Positions 15,019-20,924 of a DNA stretch of 22,572 nt are shown piece after piece. Position 1 is the first letter of the stretch; the number at the start of each line of letters is the position of its first letter. Location of the stretch: the IMG/VR virus record IMGVR_UViG_3300032304_000351, positions 1 through 22,572 of that record; one strand, written 5' to 3'. Position numbers and translations under genes: made by a program. The stretch is from a virus. The notes beneath the pieces were generated by a model. That model was not told where the DNA came from. It ran no database searches and saw only the letters and a list, made by a program, of their open reading frames with translations.

Positions 15019-15758
15019 TGAAAACTATTGTTTGCATTTCCGATTTGCAGGTGCCTTACCACGATGTAGAAGCAACCAAGGCTGTCGCTAGATTCATTAA
15101 GGCATACCAACCTGATACTGTTGTATCTTGTGGTGATGAAATGGATATGCAGACAATCTCGAAATGGAGTAAGGGAACTGAACTAGAGTTTGAACGCTCC
15201 ATTGGTCGTGATAGAGACCTAACTCGTCAAGTTCTATATGACTTAACTGTTGAGCACATGGTGCGTAGTAATCATACTGATAGATTATTCAACACTGTTG
15301 CTATGAGAGCACCAGGATTACTTGGCTTACCTGAATTACAATTAGAAAACTTTTTAGGTTTGAAAGAACTTGAGATACAATATCACGCTGATCCTTATGA
15401 ACTGGCTCCAGGTTGGCTTCTAATGCACGGAGATGAAGGCAACGTTCAACCTACTGCAGGAGCAACTGCTCTAGGCTTAGCCAAGCGTTCAGGTATGTCA
15501 GTAGTGTGCGGACACACGCACCGTATGGGGCTGACACATCAGACTCAAACATATCGTGGTGGCAAGCCACGCACAGTGTGGGGTATGGAACTCGGGAACC
15601 TAATGGATTATCGTAATGCAAAATATATTAAGGCTGGCTTGTTCACTTGGCAACAAGGCTTTGGTATCTTAAAGGTTGATGGTAAGACAGTAATACCTCA
15701 GTTAGTTCCAATTGTAAATAATTCATTCACCGTTGATGGAAAGACTTGGAAGTGGTAG
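15018..15758 (+). CDS. Calcineurin-like metallophosphoesterase (246 aa)
   Basis: The metal-binding motifs run in order: ISDLQVPYHD (D9, H15), CGDEMD (D40), VRSNHTDRL (N85, H86), LLMHGDEG (H137) and CGHTHRM (H166, H168). This is the full set expected for a two-metal phosphoesterase. The third block lacks the usual G before NH (SNHTDR rather than GNHD). Members in phages act as nucleotidases, DNA end-processing or RNA phosphatase enzymes. Substrate unknown here. It starts at ATG 15018 in a TAATG overlap with the HNH gene. Confidence 0.75.
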   Translation: MKTIVCISDLQVPYHDVEATKAVARFIKAYQPDTVVSCGDEMDMQTISKWSKGTELEFERSIGRDRDLTRQVLYDLTVEHMVRSNHTDRLFNTVAMRAPGLLGLPELQLENFLGLKELEIQYHADPYELAPGWLLMHGDEGNVQPTAGATALGLAKRSGMSVVCGHTHRMGLTHQTQTYRGGKPRTVWGMELGNLMDYRNAKYIKAGLFTWQQGFGILKVDGKTVIPQLVPIVNNSFTVDGKTWKW

Positions 15759-15766
15759 TAAAGGAA

Positions 15767-16435
15767 ATGATTGACTGGAATCGTATAGAGCCTTGGGATT
15801 ATGTAGTCGTTGGTGTGGCAGCCGAATACCATAAGAAGTATGACATGGTTGAACTCGAAGACATTAAGCAATCATTGTATCAGTGGTTTGCTGAACATCC
15901 TAACAAGTTAGATACTTGGGAAGCAATCGGCATGAAGGACGCTAAAAACCTTATATATCGCTCACTTCGTAACCAGGCCTTGGATTACTGCCAGCGGTGG
16001 AAGGCCAAGTCAATAGGCTACGAGGTGTCAGATAACTACTACTATGATACAGAATTAGTCGAAGCAATCTTGCCTTCAGTATTGCGTGGAGAGATTGGTG
16101 TTACCCATCAACTTAATCTAGGCGGTCCGTCTCGCCCATCCGCGCCTGCTGAAGGTGGTAACATTACAGTTATCATGATCGAAGTTGATTATGGTTATTG
16201 GAAATTAAATAAGGAAGATAGACGTATCCTATTCCTTAAGTATGCTGAGGCTATGCCATTTGCTGAGATAGCCAAGGAGTTGGATATACCTAGTGAAGAT
16301 GCCGCTAGAATGCGTTGTAACCGAGCCATTCGTAGATTGCTAAATCATATAGGTGGATACAAGCCTTACCGTGATGAAGATACAGTTGGCCAAGAAGAAG
16401 CAACTGAAGAAGTCCCAATAGTTGAACTAGAATAA
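15767..16435 (+). CDS. Sigma-factor-like HTH protein (222 aa)
   Basis: The C-terminal part, LNKEDRRILFLKYAEAMPFA followed by EIAKELDIPSEDAARMRCNR, is a sigma-region-4-type helix-turn-helix with a following positively charged helix (AIRRLLNHIG). The N-terminal half is helical and could match region 2 weakly. It may direct host polymerase to late promoters. The start is unsure: ATG 15767 has AAGGA too close; TTG 15746 or GTG 15752 upstream, overlapping the previous gene, have GGAAAG at better spacing. It is the last rightward gene before the convergent junction. Confidence 0.6.
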   Translation: MIDWNRIEPWDYVVVGVAAEYHKKYDMVELEDIKQSLYQWFAEHPNKLDTWEAIGMKDAKNLIYRSLRNQALDYCQRWKAKSIGYEVSDNYYYDTELVEAILPSVLRGEIGVTHQLNLGGPSRPSAPAEGGNITVIMIEVDYGYWKLNKEDRRILFLKYAEAMPFAEIAKELDIPSEDAARMRCNRAIRRLLNHIGGYKPYRDEDTVGQEEATEEVPIVELE

Positions 16436-16450
16436 AATCCAACACAAACT

Positions 16451-16484
16451 AAAAAGGGCCAGCCAGCGATATGCTGGCCAGCCC
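16451..16484 (-). terminator. Terminator at the convergent junction, acting leftward
   Basis: The inverted repeat GGCCAGC (16457-16463) and GCTGGCC (16473-16479) forms a stem; longer alternative pairing reaches 16456-16484. On the minus strand it is followed by a TTTTT run (AAAAA on the plus strand at 16451-16455), so it should stop leftward transcripts. A rightward effect is less clear. It lies between the last rightward gene (ends 16435) and the last leftward gene (ends 16504). Confidence 0.7.
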
Positions 16485-16486
16485 CT

Positions 16487-16501
16487 GTATGAATTTCATA
16501 C
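16487..16501 (-). promoter_or_regulatory. Palindromic repeat, copy 1 of 9
   Basis: The leftward-sense sequence is GTATGAAATTCATAC, symmetric except for the central base. It lies between the stop of the 34-aa leftward gene and the leftward terminator, so it is downstream of all leftward genes and cannot be an ordinary promoter operator. The ATG inside it opens a 16-codon frame (MKFIQGLASISLAGPF) reading into the terminator. Confidence 0.85.
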
Positions 16502-16503
16502 AC

Positions 16504-16608
16504 TTATTCTTGCAGTTCTTCCAAGTTCTTACTGATGATATCTAGTGATTGATTTATCTCAGCGATTAGTTTTGCTCGTAGTTCTTGATCTTCTATTGAC
16601 TCTTCCAT
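16504..16608 (-). CDS. Tiny acidic helical protein (34 aa)
   Basis: Minus-strand ATG at 16608 to TAA at 16504, with GGAGG four bases upstream in GGAGGATAATG. The start overlaps the stop of the FmdB-like gene by one base (TAATG), which supports coupled translation. The protein is MEESIEDQELRAKLIAEINQ plus SLDIISKNLEELQE, an amphipathic coiled-coil-like helix. It is the last leftward gene before the terminator. No family recognised. Confidence 0.55.
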   Translation of the reverse strand: MEESIEDQELRAKLIAEINQSLDIISKNLEELQE

Positions 16609-16784
16609 TATCCTCCAGTTGAATAGAACCCGCTACCCTTGAACTGAGCAGGTGTTGCTAGTATGACCCGTATAGTTTTTTCTTGACAGTATTGACATTT
16701 AGGCGTGTCGTCCCTATTGTCTATTGACCTATAGTGGTCCTCGGATGTTTCGCATTTAGTGCATTTATATTCATAGTTCGGCAT
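16608..16784 (-). CDS. FmdB-family zinc ribbon protein (58 aa)
   Basis: It starts MPNYEYKCTKCETSEDHYRS and continues DDTPKCQYCQEKTIRVILAT before FKGSGFYSTGG. The two CxxC knuckles (CTKC, CQYC) and the closing FKGSGFYxTGG are diagnostic of the FmdB/CxxC zinc ribbon family, whose role is regulatory or unknown. I chose ATG 16784 over ATG 16793 because MPxYEYKC is the usual family start. It overlaps the upstream gene by 14 bases. Confidence 0.8.
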   Translation of the reverse strand: MPNYEYKCTKCETSEDHYRSIDNRDDTPKCQYCQEKTIRVILATPAQFKGSGFYSTGG

Positions 16785-17007
16785 CGTTATCATTCTCCAC
16801 TGTTGGTGCTGTTGCTACGCTATCACATAACGGACACCACATATTCATGAAATACATGCCTATGTTGTCGTCGTCATCCCACATAACTTGCAGATTCCAT
16901 ACCTTGGAACCGCATATACATACCTTGATTGGTTCACCGCGTAAGTCCATAGCGGTATTCTTTAACTTGTCGGTATCTACACCACCGACTCTAAACACAT
17001 CTTTCAT
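16771..17007 (-). CDS. Small zinc-ribbon-like phage protein (78 aa)
   Basis: The N-terminal 28 residues (MKDVFRVGGVDTDKLKNTAM..) precede a CxC...CxxC metal site: KVCICGSKVW and MNMWCPLCDSVATAPT. An acidic loop WDDDDNIGMYF lies between them. Proteins with C-x-CGS-x2-W, an acidic loop and a C-terminal C-x2-C..ATAPT are common small actinophage genes of unknown role. ATG 17007 directly follows the previous stop (TAAATG), with AAGGGG as ribosome-binding site. Confidence 0.65.
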   Translation of the reverse strand: MKDVFRVGGVDTDKLKNTAMDLRGEPIKVCICGSKVWNLQVMWDDDDNIGMYFMNMWCPLCDSVATAPTVENDNDAEL

Positions 17008-17397
17008 TTAATACCACCCCTTCCTTATGTGATGCTTCCAGGCCTGACAAGGCGTGAGATATCTGTATTCGATATAGGATAACCCTCTATCAATCTGATA
17101 GGTAGGTTTGAGTTTAGGCGACATATCGAGTATCTGCGGTATGCCACCAGCATTCTTGCCCATTACTTTTACGTCATTGTATGCTTCCCTTCGCCAGTTT
17201 GATTCTCTTGTCCATAGTTTATCTAAGCAGGCCCATTGTTTATCTGCATATACTTGTATTTGATCCCTAGCATAAGCCTTACTATCTTCTACTGTCCATG
17301 CTCTAGTTTCTTTACTCTTGGGCTCACCAACTTTATTGACACCAAGAATAATGAATAAGATTGCTAGCATGAGTATTACAGGGCGTATGAATTTCAT
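17008..17397 (-). CDS. Signal-anchored lytic transglycosylase-like protein (129 aa)
   Basis: Residues 5-20 (RPVILMLAILFIILGV) form a membrane anchor or signal peptide. The domain contains WTRESNWRREAYN with catalytic E65, KNAGGIPQI and ITPCQAWKHH-like ending (YLTPCQAWKHHIRKGWY). E-S-x-W..A-x-N with a following AGGIPQ pattern is the goose-lysozyme/SLT-like core. C57 and C117 could form a disulphide outside the cell. It would cut glycan strands from the outer face of the membrane. The start ATG is inside palindrome copy 2, with AAGGAGG six bases upstream. Unlike the endolysin, it sits in the leftward arm with the regulator WhiB. Confidence 0.7.
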   Translation of the reverse strand: MKFIRPVILMLAILFIILGVNKVGEPKSKETRAWTVEDSKAYARDQIQVYADKQWACLDKLWTRESNWRREAYNDVKVMGKNAGGIPQILDMSPKLKPTYQIDRGLSYIEYRYLTPCQAWKHHIRKGWY

Positions 17398-17399
17398 AC
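17385..17399 (-). promoter_or_regulatory. Palindromic repeat, copy 2 of 9, containing a start codon
   Basis: GTATGAAATTCATAC in the leftward sense. Its ATG at 17397 is the start of the transglycosylase-like gene (MKFI..). AAGGAGG lies six bases before the ATG, so this start is well supported. A protein bound here would cover the start region of this gene, and the mRNA could also fold GTATG/CATAC around the start codon. Confidence 0.85.
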
Positions 17400-17400
17400 A

Positions 17401-17730
17401 CTACCTCCTTAGGTAAGGTTGTAACTTGTATAGCATATTAAGGGCATCCCCTTGGGGGGTGGACCTATGATGAGAATCAGGTTGCTCACCTGCTTCGATC
17501 AATCGTTCACCAGCCATAAGCCCGCCCCATATACCATAACTTCTATTCTCGAACTTCATGCCCTCTTCAAGGCATTCAGTTTTTACAGGGCAAGATTTAC
17601 ATATAGCCATAGCAACGTTACATTCTTTTGCTAATTGCTGTAACTTTTCTTTCATACCGAAAGTCCCACGACCTATTTCAGGGAACCATAAGTCGGGGTT
17701 ATCGTGTCCCCTACAAGCACCTTCTATCAT
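17401..17730 (-). CDS. whiB: WhiB-family iron-sulphur regulator (109 aa)
   Basis: The four WhiB cysteines are visible: the first in GACRGHDNPDLWFPE, then one in AKECN, and the pair plus last in ICKSCPVKTEC (CxxC-x5-C). The typical turn YGIWGGLMAGERL follows. These proteins bind a [4Fe-4S] cluster and work with the major sigma factor in Actinobacteria; phage WhiBs can block host septation or superinfection. ATG 17730 is chosen over 17745 because GGGGGG at seven bases serves it. A TATAAT lies upstream (17761-17766). Its last codons contain the ribosome-binding site of the next gene. Confidence 0.85.
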   Translation of the reverse strand: MIEGACRGHDNPDLWFPEIGRGTFGMKEKLQQLAKECNVAMAICKSCPVKTECLEEGMKFENRSYGIWGGLMAGERLIEAGEQPDSHHRSTPQGDALNMLYKLQPYLRR

Positions 17731-17760
17731 ATTAACACCCCCCATATATATATTAGTAGT

Positions 17761-17766
17761 ATTATA
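17761..17766 (-). promoter_or_regulatory. Possible -10 of a whiB promoter
   Basis: A perfect TATAAT on the minus strand ends about 30 bases before ATG 17730. No good -35 is found at 16-18 bases, so it may be activator-dependent or use an alternative sigma. The nested stem-loop 17781-17821 lies just upstream. Confidence 0.4.
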
Positions 17767-17780
17767 AGTAGCATTCCTGG

Positions 17781-17821
17781 TGGGCTAGCCCCGCCTAGTA
17801 TACCTAGGCAGAATAGGCCCA
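17781..17821. other. Nested stem-loop upstream of whiB
   Basis: An inner perfect hairpin GCCTAG (17793-17798) / CTAGGC (17804-17809) sits inside an outer stem TGGGCTA / TAGGCCCA with one bulge. No T-run follows, so it is not a clear terminator. It lies between the 37-aa gene and the -10 element of whiB and may be a processing site, attenuator or DNA-binding site. Within 17767-17839 I see no coding sequence. Confidence 0.45.
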
Positions 17822-17839
17822 TCGATAGTTTAATGAATC

Positions 17840-17953
17840 TCAATAAGCAGAATTCATTTCATCGTAGAGAATGTCAGGGTCGGGATAATCGAACCCACAT
17901 TCGCCATCTTCGTGAACTTCATCGCACATGCCACATTCTTCTTCGTCACTCAC
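17840..17953 (-). CDS. Tiny Cys-rich acidic protein (37 aa)
   Basis: It starts at GTG 17953 with AAGGAG six bases upstream, inside the end of the previous gene (overlap of 8 bases). It reads MSDEEECGMCDEVHEDGECG then FDYPDPDILYDEMNSAY. C7-x2-C10 and C19 suggest a metal knuckle, and the protein is strongly acidic. The GTG start with a correctly placed ribosome-binding site makes translation likely. Function unknown. Confidence 0.5.
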   Translation of the reverse strand: MSDEEECGMCDEVHEDGECGFDYPDPDILYDEMNSAY

Positions 17954-18221
17954 CTGTATCTCCTTCCGTAATGCAATCAACTATATACGGGAACTCGGGG
18001 TTAGTGGCCAGTTCTAGCAGGTCGGTAGGTGGAACACCATCCCATTCCATAACGTAGCCGTCTTGCATACTCCATCTTAGACGACCTTTATATGAGCGTT
18101 TTTCTTTATCAACAAAGAACATGGTTTTGACCCAGCCACTATATTCTACGAAGCGTAAGTCTACATCATATTTACTGGTGATATCTTTTATAGTTACTTC
18201 ATTTGCCTGTATGAAATTCAT
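17946..18221 (-). CDS. Hypothetical protein starting within a palindrome copy (91 aa)
   Basis: ATG 18221 is inside palindrome copy 3 (MNFIQ..), and AAGGAG lies upstream at a workable distance, with eight or so bases between. The protein is a small alpha/beta domain with KYDVDLRFVEYSGWVKTMFF and GRLRWSMQDGYVMEWDG, and an acidic C-terminus. No family recognised. It follows the amidotransferase gene by 12 bases, so it is probably in the same operon. Confidence 0.6.
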   Translation of the reverse strand: MNFIQANEVTIKDITSKYDVDLRFVEYSGWVKTMFFVDKEKRSYKGRLRWSMQDGYVMEWDGVPPTDLLELATNPEFPYIVDCITEGDTGE

Positions 18222-18223
18222 AC
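18209..18223 (-). promoter_or_regulatory. Palindromic repeat, copy 3 of 9, containing a start codon
   Basis: This is the only copy with the other central base: GTATGAATTTCATAC in the leftward sense. Its ATG at 18221 starts the 91-aa gene as MNFIQ. The single-base difference changes Lys to Asn in the encoded peptide while keeping the dyad. Confidence 0.85.
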
Positions 18224-18233
18224 ACCTTGCTCC

Positions 18234-19088
18234 TTACTTGTAGTAGTTGTGGTATTCGGTATACGGCTTGTCATAATCAAACCAAGTGTCATTCTGACCA
18301 CTAGCAGACCTTAAAGCGTAAGCGTGTTCATCCTTTTCGGGTAGATAGCATAGGCAGTCATCTTGATAAGTGCCGAAGCAATCATAGCATATCATACAGA
18401 ACTCACAGTAATACGGATTACCATCCTCTAAGAGGAAGGCACCACAGCCTGGACATTCCGTTTCGGTATCTAGTATGGATGCAGATGGGTCGGCCTTGGG
18501 CAGACCTAGATATTGCGACCAACTAGATTCCTTGTAAGTAGTATTACTCCACCAGATACCAGCATTGTCCCAGTGGCCAGATGATTCGTTGATGATATAG
18601 CAGGAATACTTGGCACGTGGATCGAGTGTGAGTATTGCTATCTTGCTACCACTGGCCCACTTGCTTGTAATATCCCAGATATGCTCGTTGTCGAGACCAT
18701 CCACGCCACCCATGAGTGGAAGTATGTCCTCGGCAAATACACGCGTATCACTACGCTTGTCATTGGCTGGAATCTTGATATCCAGTATCCCGTTGTGTGC
18801 GAGATAAGTTTGTGTCGAGCCACCCACAGGGAAGGGATGGCAGTTTTCTACGTTCTTGACACCATGCGTAGCATACCTAGCATGGAACATGGCATACCCA
18901 TTAGGGTATTGCTTGCGAACTGATAGGAACTCAGATATAACCTTCTTAGCAGACATACCGCGACCAGTGATAATCTCACCGTTGGCGATTACTGCATATC
19001 CGAATCCATGCGGGTTGTTACAAGAGGCACATTCCAAGTCCTTGCGCTTGGGTGTAGAGCCTGGCTCACATACTGCGAGTAAACACAT
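18234..19088 (-). CDS. Class II glutamine amidotransferase-like protein with C-terminal zinc fingers (284 aa)
   Basis: The Ntn-hydrolase signature is clear: N-terminal MCLLAV with C2 as nucleophile after Met removal, NPHGFGYAV, FHARYATHG, ENCHPFPVGG, LAHNGIL and SDTRVFAEDI. This domain releases ammonia from glutamine or cleaves amide bonds. ATG 19088 is chosen because C2 must follow Met and GGAG sits 10 bases upstream; a 90-base extension further upstream would bury C2. From about residue 210 come ECPGCGAFLLEDGNPYYCEF and CMICYDCFGTYQDDCLC, two or more zinc knuckles resembling those on the neighbouring amidoligase. The 10-base gap to that gene suggests one transcript and a joint pathway. Confidence 0.8.
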   Translation of the reverse strand: MCLLAVCEPGSTPKRKDLECASCNNPHGFGYAVIANGEIITGRGMSAKKVISEFLSVRKQYPNGYAMFHARYATHGVKNVENCHPFPVGGSTQTYLAHNGILDIKIPANDKRSDTRVFAEDILPLMGGVDGLDNEHIWDITSKWASGSKIAILTLDPRAKYSCYIINESSGHWDNAGIWWSNTTYKESSWSQYLGLPKADPSASILDTETECPGCGAFLLEDGNPYYCEFCMICYDCFGTYQDDCLCYLPEKDEHAYALRSASGQNDTWFDYDKPYTEYHNYYK

Positions 19089-19098
19089 AGTATATCTC

Positions 19099-20304
19099 CT
19101 ATTCTGTATCTGATTGAGTAGCGATGAACAATCTGTCCATGCGCGATATGAGATGAGCGTATGTATCCTTGTTATCATGGATATACTGTATGAATTTCAT
19201 ACGCTCTAGTGCACCATTTACTATCTGACCCACAGTAAGACTACGTGTGTATTCAACACTGGCATGTGCTAAATCTAACGCAGACTTGATAGTGTCAGAG
19301 TTCAGGGTGCTCCTAAAGATTCTCATCTCTAGGGTATTGCGATTGAGAGTATTTACGGCAGAGTAACGGTCTGAATGGTTATCACCATACCGCGCTAACT
19401 TATGCTTGAATGTTTTGACATACCTATCGCTCTCGGTGTCATAGCGTTGGATATCGTCAAACTTAGCCCATCTATCGGAACTACGGCCAGCCATCTTGGA
19501 ATAGAAGTCTGGATTAGCATAGACGAGTTGCAAGAATCGGTGGATATGAGCACCGTTATTGAAACCTGCCCTAGATAGATGGATGTGAAGGCCAGCAGTG
19601 CGAGCAGACCAAGCCTTCATGCGGAAGTCATTACGTAAGCCGTCAATCACTTCCCAAAACTCGGGAGCGTGATTCTTGAAGTAGTCATGGGTCATTGGGT
19701 GGGTTACAATCTCGAAGCCACACTCAAGTGAGCCATCAGATTTAAGATACGCTAAGCCATGATCCTCTAGGTTAGAAGCATACTCGGCAGCGTTGTTTCT
19801 AGTTTCGTATTCCCCATTGGGGGATTCGATTTCAATCTCCACGCCAAGATATAACACATCGGCAGGAGTAACAGGGTTCTCATTACTATTGTGGAACTTT
19901 AAGTCGGGTGTATAGGAATAGTCATGAATGAATCGTTCATCCTCTGCATCCATGCAACCGCAAGGGTCGTAGTAATACTCACCGCAACCTTCGCAATAAG
20001 TAAGAACATCCATCCAACACGCGTCACACCAAGTCCCGTTTCTGTCCTCGGCATAGTAGATGTCGCCAGTGTGCCACACTTCGCAATTATCACACCAACG
20101 GGCGTAATAATCAGAACATGAATCACACCATATAGCAGTATCATCTACCACTCGGAAGTCATCATCTACACTTCCGATTGTTTCGCAACGCTCACATATT
20201 CGGACACATTCGTGGCAGAGTATATCACCGTTGCTTGCTGTTTCAGTTTCATCGCTTACGCCCCTACTGCAACTTACGCAAGTAAGGACCTCATCAGTTT
20301 CCAT
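19099..20304 (-). CDS. Putative amidoligase (PF12224-like) with N-terminal Cys-rich zinc domain (401 aa)
   Basis: The N-terminal 115 residues hold many CxxC knuckles (TCVSCSRG, CHECVRICERCE, CDSCSDYYARWCDNC, CDACWMD, CEGCGEYYYDPCGC), forming several treble-clef or ring-like sites. The catalytic part shows LYLGVEIEIESPNGEYE, KSDGSLECGFEIVTHPMTHD, AGLHIHLSRAGFNNG and NTLEMRIFRSTLNSD, the motif series of the glutamine-synthetase-fold putative amidoligases. ATG 20304 has AAAGGA at six bases; ATG 20319 lacks one. Family members are known to lie next to amidotransferase-like thiol peptidases, matching the downstream gene. Its target is unknown. Palindrome copy 4 lies in frame at its 3' end. Confidence 0.75.
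   Translation of the reverse strand: METDEVLTCVSCSRGVSDETETASNGDILCHECVRICERCETIGSVDDDFRVVDDTAIWCDSCSDYYARWCDNCEVWHTGDIYYAEDRNGTWCDACWMDVLTYCEGCGEYYYDPCGCMDAEDERFIHDYSYTPDLKFHNSNENPVTPADVLYLGVEIEIESPNGEYETRNNAAEYASNLEDHGLAYLKSDGSLECGFEIVTHPMTHDYFKNHAPEFWEVIDGLRNDFRMKAWSARTAGLHIHLSRAGFNNGAHIHRFLQLVYANPDFYSKMAGRSSDRWAKFDDIQRYDTESDRYVKTFKHKLARYGDNHSDRYSAVNTLNRNTLEMRIFRSTLNSDTIKSALDLAHASVEYTRSLTVGQIVNGALERMKFIQYIHDNKDTYAHLISRMDRLFIATQSDTE
19188..19202 (-). promoter_or_regulatory. Palindromic repeat, copy 4 of 9, in frame inside the amidoligase gene
   Basis: GTATGAAATTCATAC in the leftward sense. It encodes MKFI within ..NGALERMKFIQYIHDNKD.., about 35 codons before the amidoligase stop. No ribosome-binding site precedes the internal ATG. 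This is the only copy fully inside a longer gene body. Confidence 0.85.
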
Positions 20305-20327
20305 ATCGTATCCTTTCATAAACTACC

Positions 20328-20342
20328 GTATGAATTTCATAC
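20328..20342 (-). promoter_or_regulatory. Palindromic repeat, copy 5 of 9
   Basis: GTATGAAATTCATAC in the leftward sense, 24 bases upstream of the amidoligase start. Its ATG opens a five-codon frame (MKFIR stop) that ends before the amidoligase start. It lies in the 68-base gap after the 56-aa gene. No promoter motif is clear nearby. Confidence 0.85.
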
Positions 20343-20372
20343 AGTAGGCAGTGCTTGATTACAGGAACCATA

Positions 20373-20543
20373 CTACACTACCGCCTTAGCATTGTCAATT
20401 ACCGCGTCCGATATATATGAGCGCAGGTTAGAGGCTTCGACTTGTAGTATGCCGAAGTCATTGCGCTTATGCGCTTCCTCTTGAAGGCGTAGTGCTTGAC
20501 GTATAACCTCGGCTTGTCTCTCGGTTAGTTGAAGTTCGATCAT
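20373..20543 (-). CDS. Small helical protein (56 aa)
   Basis: Minus-strand ATG 20543 to TAG 20373, with AAGGG nine bases upstream at the end of the 67-aa gene, whose stop is one base away. The sequence is MIELQLTERQAEVIRQALRL, then QEEAHKRNDFGILQVEASNL and RSYISDAVIDNAKAVV. It is a helical, probably coiled-coil protein. The ribosome-binding site and tight spacing make it credible. No family recognised. Confidence 0.55.
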   Translation of the reverse strand: MIELQLTERQAEVIRQALRLQEEAHKRNDFGILQVEASNLRSYISDAVIDNAKAVV

Positions 20544-20544
20544 C

Positions 20545-20748
20545 TTAATACCCTTCTACTAATAGGCTAATCTGTGCGCCTTCTTCATCTTCGACTAACT
20601 GATTATATTCATCTGCTACTCGATTGAATAAGGATATGAAAGAGCGTTGGTGCCAATCCTCTGCCCTTTCATGATTAAGTATCAGGTCTGATGAATTTTC
20701 TAGCCCGATAAGAATCATGAGTAATTCATGCTTGCTATCTACATTCAT
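20545..20748 (-). CDS. Small acidic helical protein (67 aa)
   Basis: ATG 20748 overlaps the stop of the membrane protein gene upstream (ATGA). It reads MNVDSKHELLMILIGLENSS and then DLILNHERAEDWHQRSFISL, ending acidic (VEDEEGAQISLLVEGY). Helical, with no metal or membrane motif. It is part of a chain of short coupled genes. Function unknown. Confidence 0.6.
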   Translation of the reverse strand: MNVDSKHELLMILIGLENSSDLILNHERAEDWHQRSFISLFNRVADEYNQLVEDEEGAQISLLVEGY

Positions 20749-20882
20749 CGGCGTAGTTCCCTACGATACTTGATTGCTTGCTTCTCTAGCACGTAGATTC
20801 TGCGGAAAGCCAGAGTCAATACAGAAGTGCTAGCGAATAGTGCTATTGCTAAGGCGAACAAGTCGCCACTTGATAGATACAT
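20745..20882 (-). CDS. Small one-TM membrane protein (45 aa)
   Basis: Minus-strand ATG 20882 to TGA 20745. AAGGAG lies about six bases upstream. Residues 7-26 (DLFALAIALFASTSVLTLAF) form a transmembrane helix, followed by a basic tail (RRIYVLEKQAIKYRRELRR), so the C-terminus is probably cytoplasmic. Its stop overlaps the next ATG as ATGA. Possible role in superinfection exclusion or membrane anchoring; inferred from topology only. Confidence 0.6.
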   Translation of the reverse strand: MYLSSGDLFALAIALFASTSVLTLAFRRIYVLEKQAIKYRRELRR

Positions 20883-20905
20883 GCCATTCTCCTTGCTTAG
20901 TTAGT

Positions 20906-20920
20906 GTATGAATTTCATAC
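20906..20920 (-). promoter_or_regulatory. Palindromic repeat, copy 6 of 9
   Basis: GTATGAAATTCATAC in the leftward sense, with TGT before and CA after, giving an extended near-symmetric core. It lies between the tRNA-like sequence (ends 20925) and the membrane protein gene. Its ATG opens MKFIH stop, a five-codon frame ending upstream of the gene's ribosome-binding site. Confidence 0.85.
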
Positions 20921-20924
20921 ACAG

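Noticed and set aside
17452-18057. Rightward ORFs over whiB and the intergenic region
   Set aside because: They are antisense to genes with clear family motifs and lack ribosome-binding sites.
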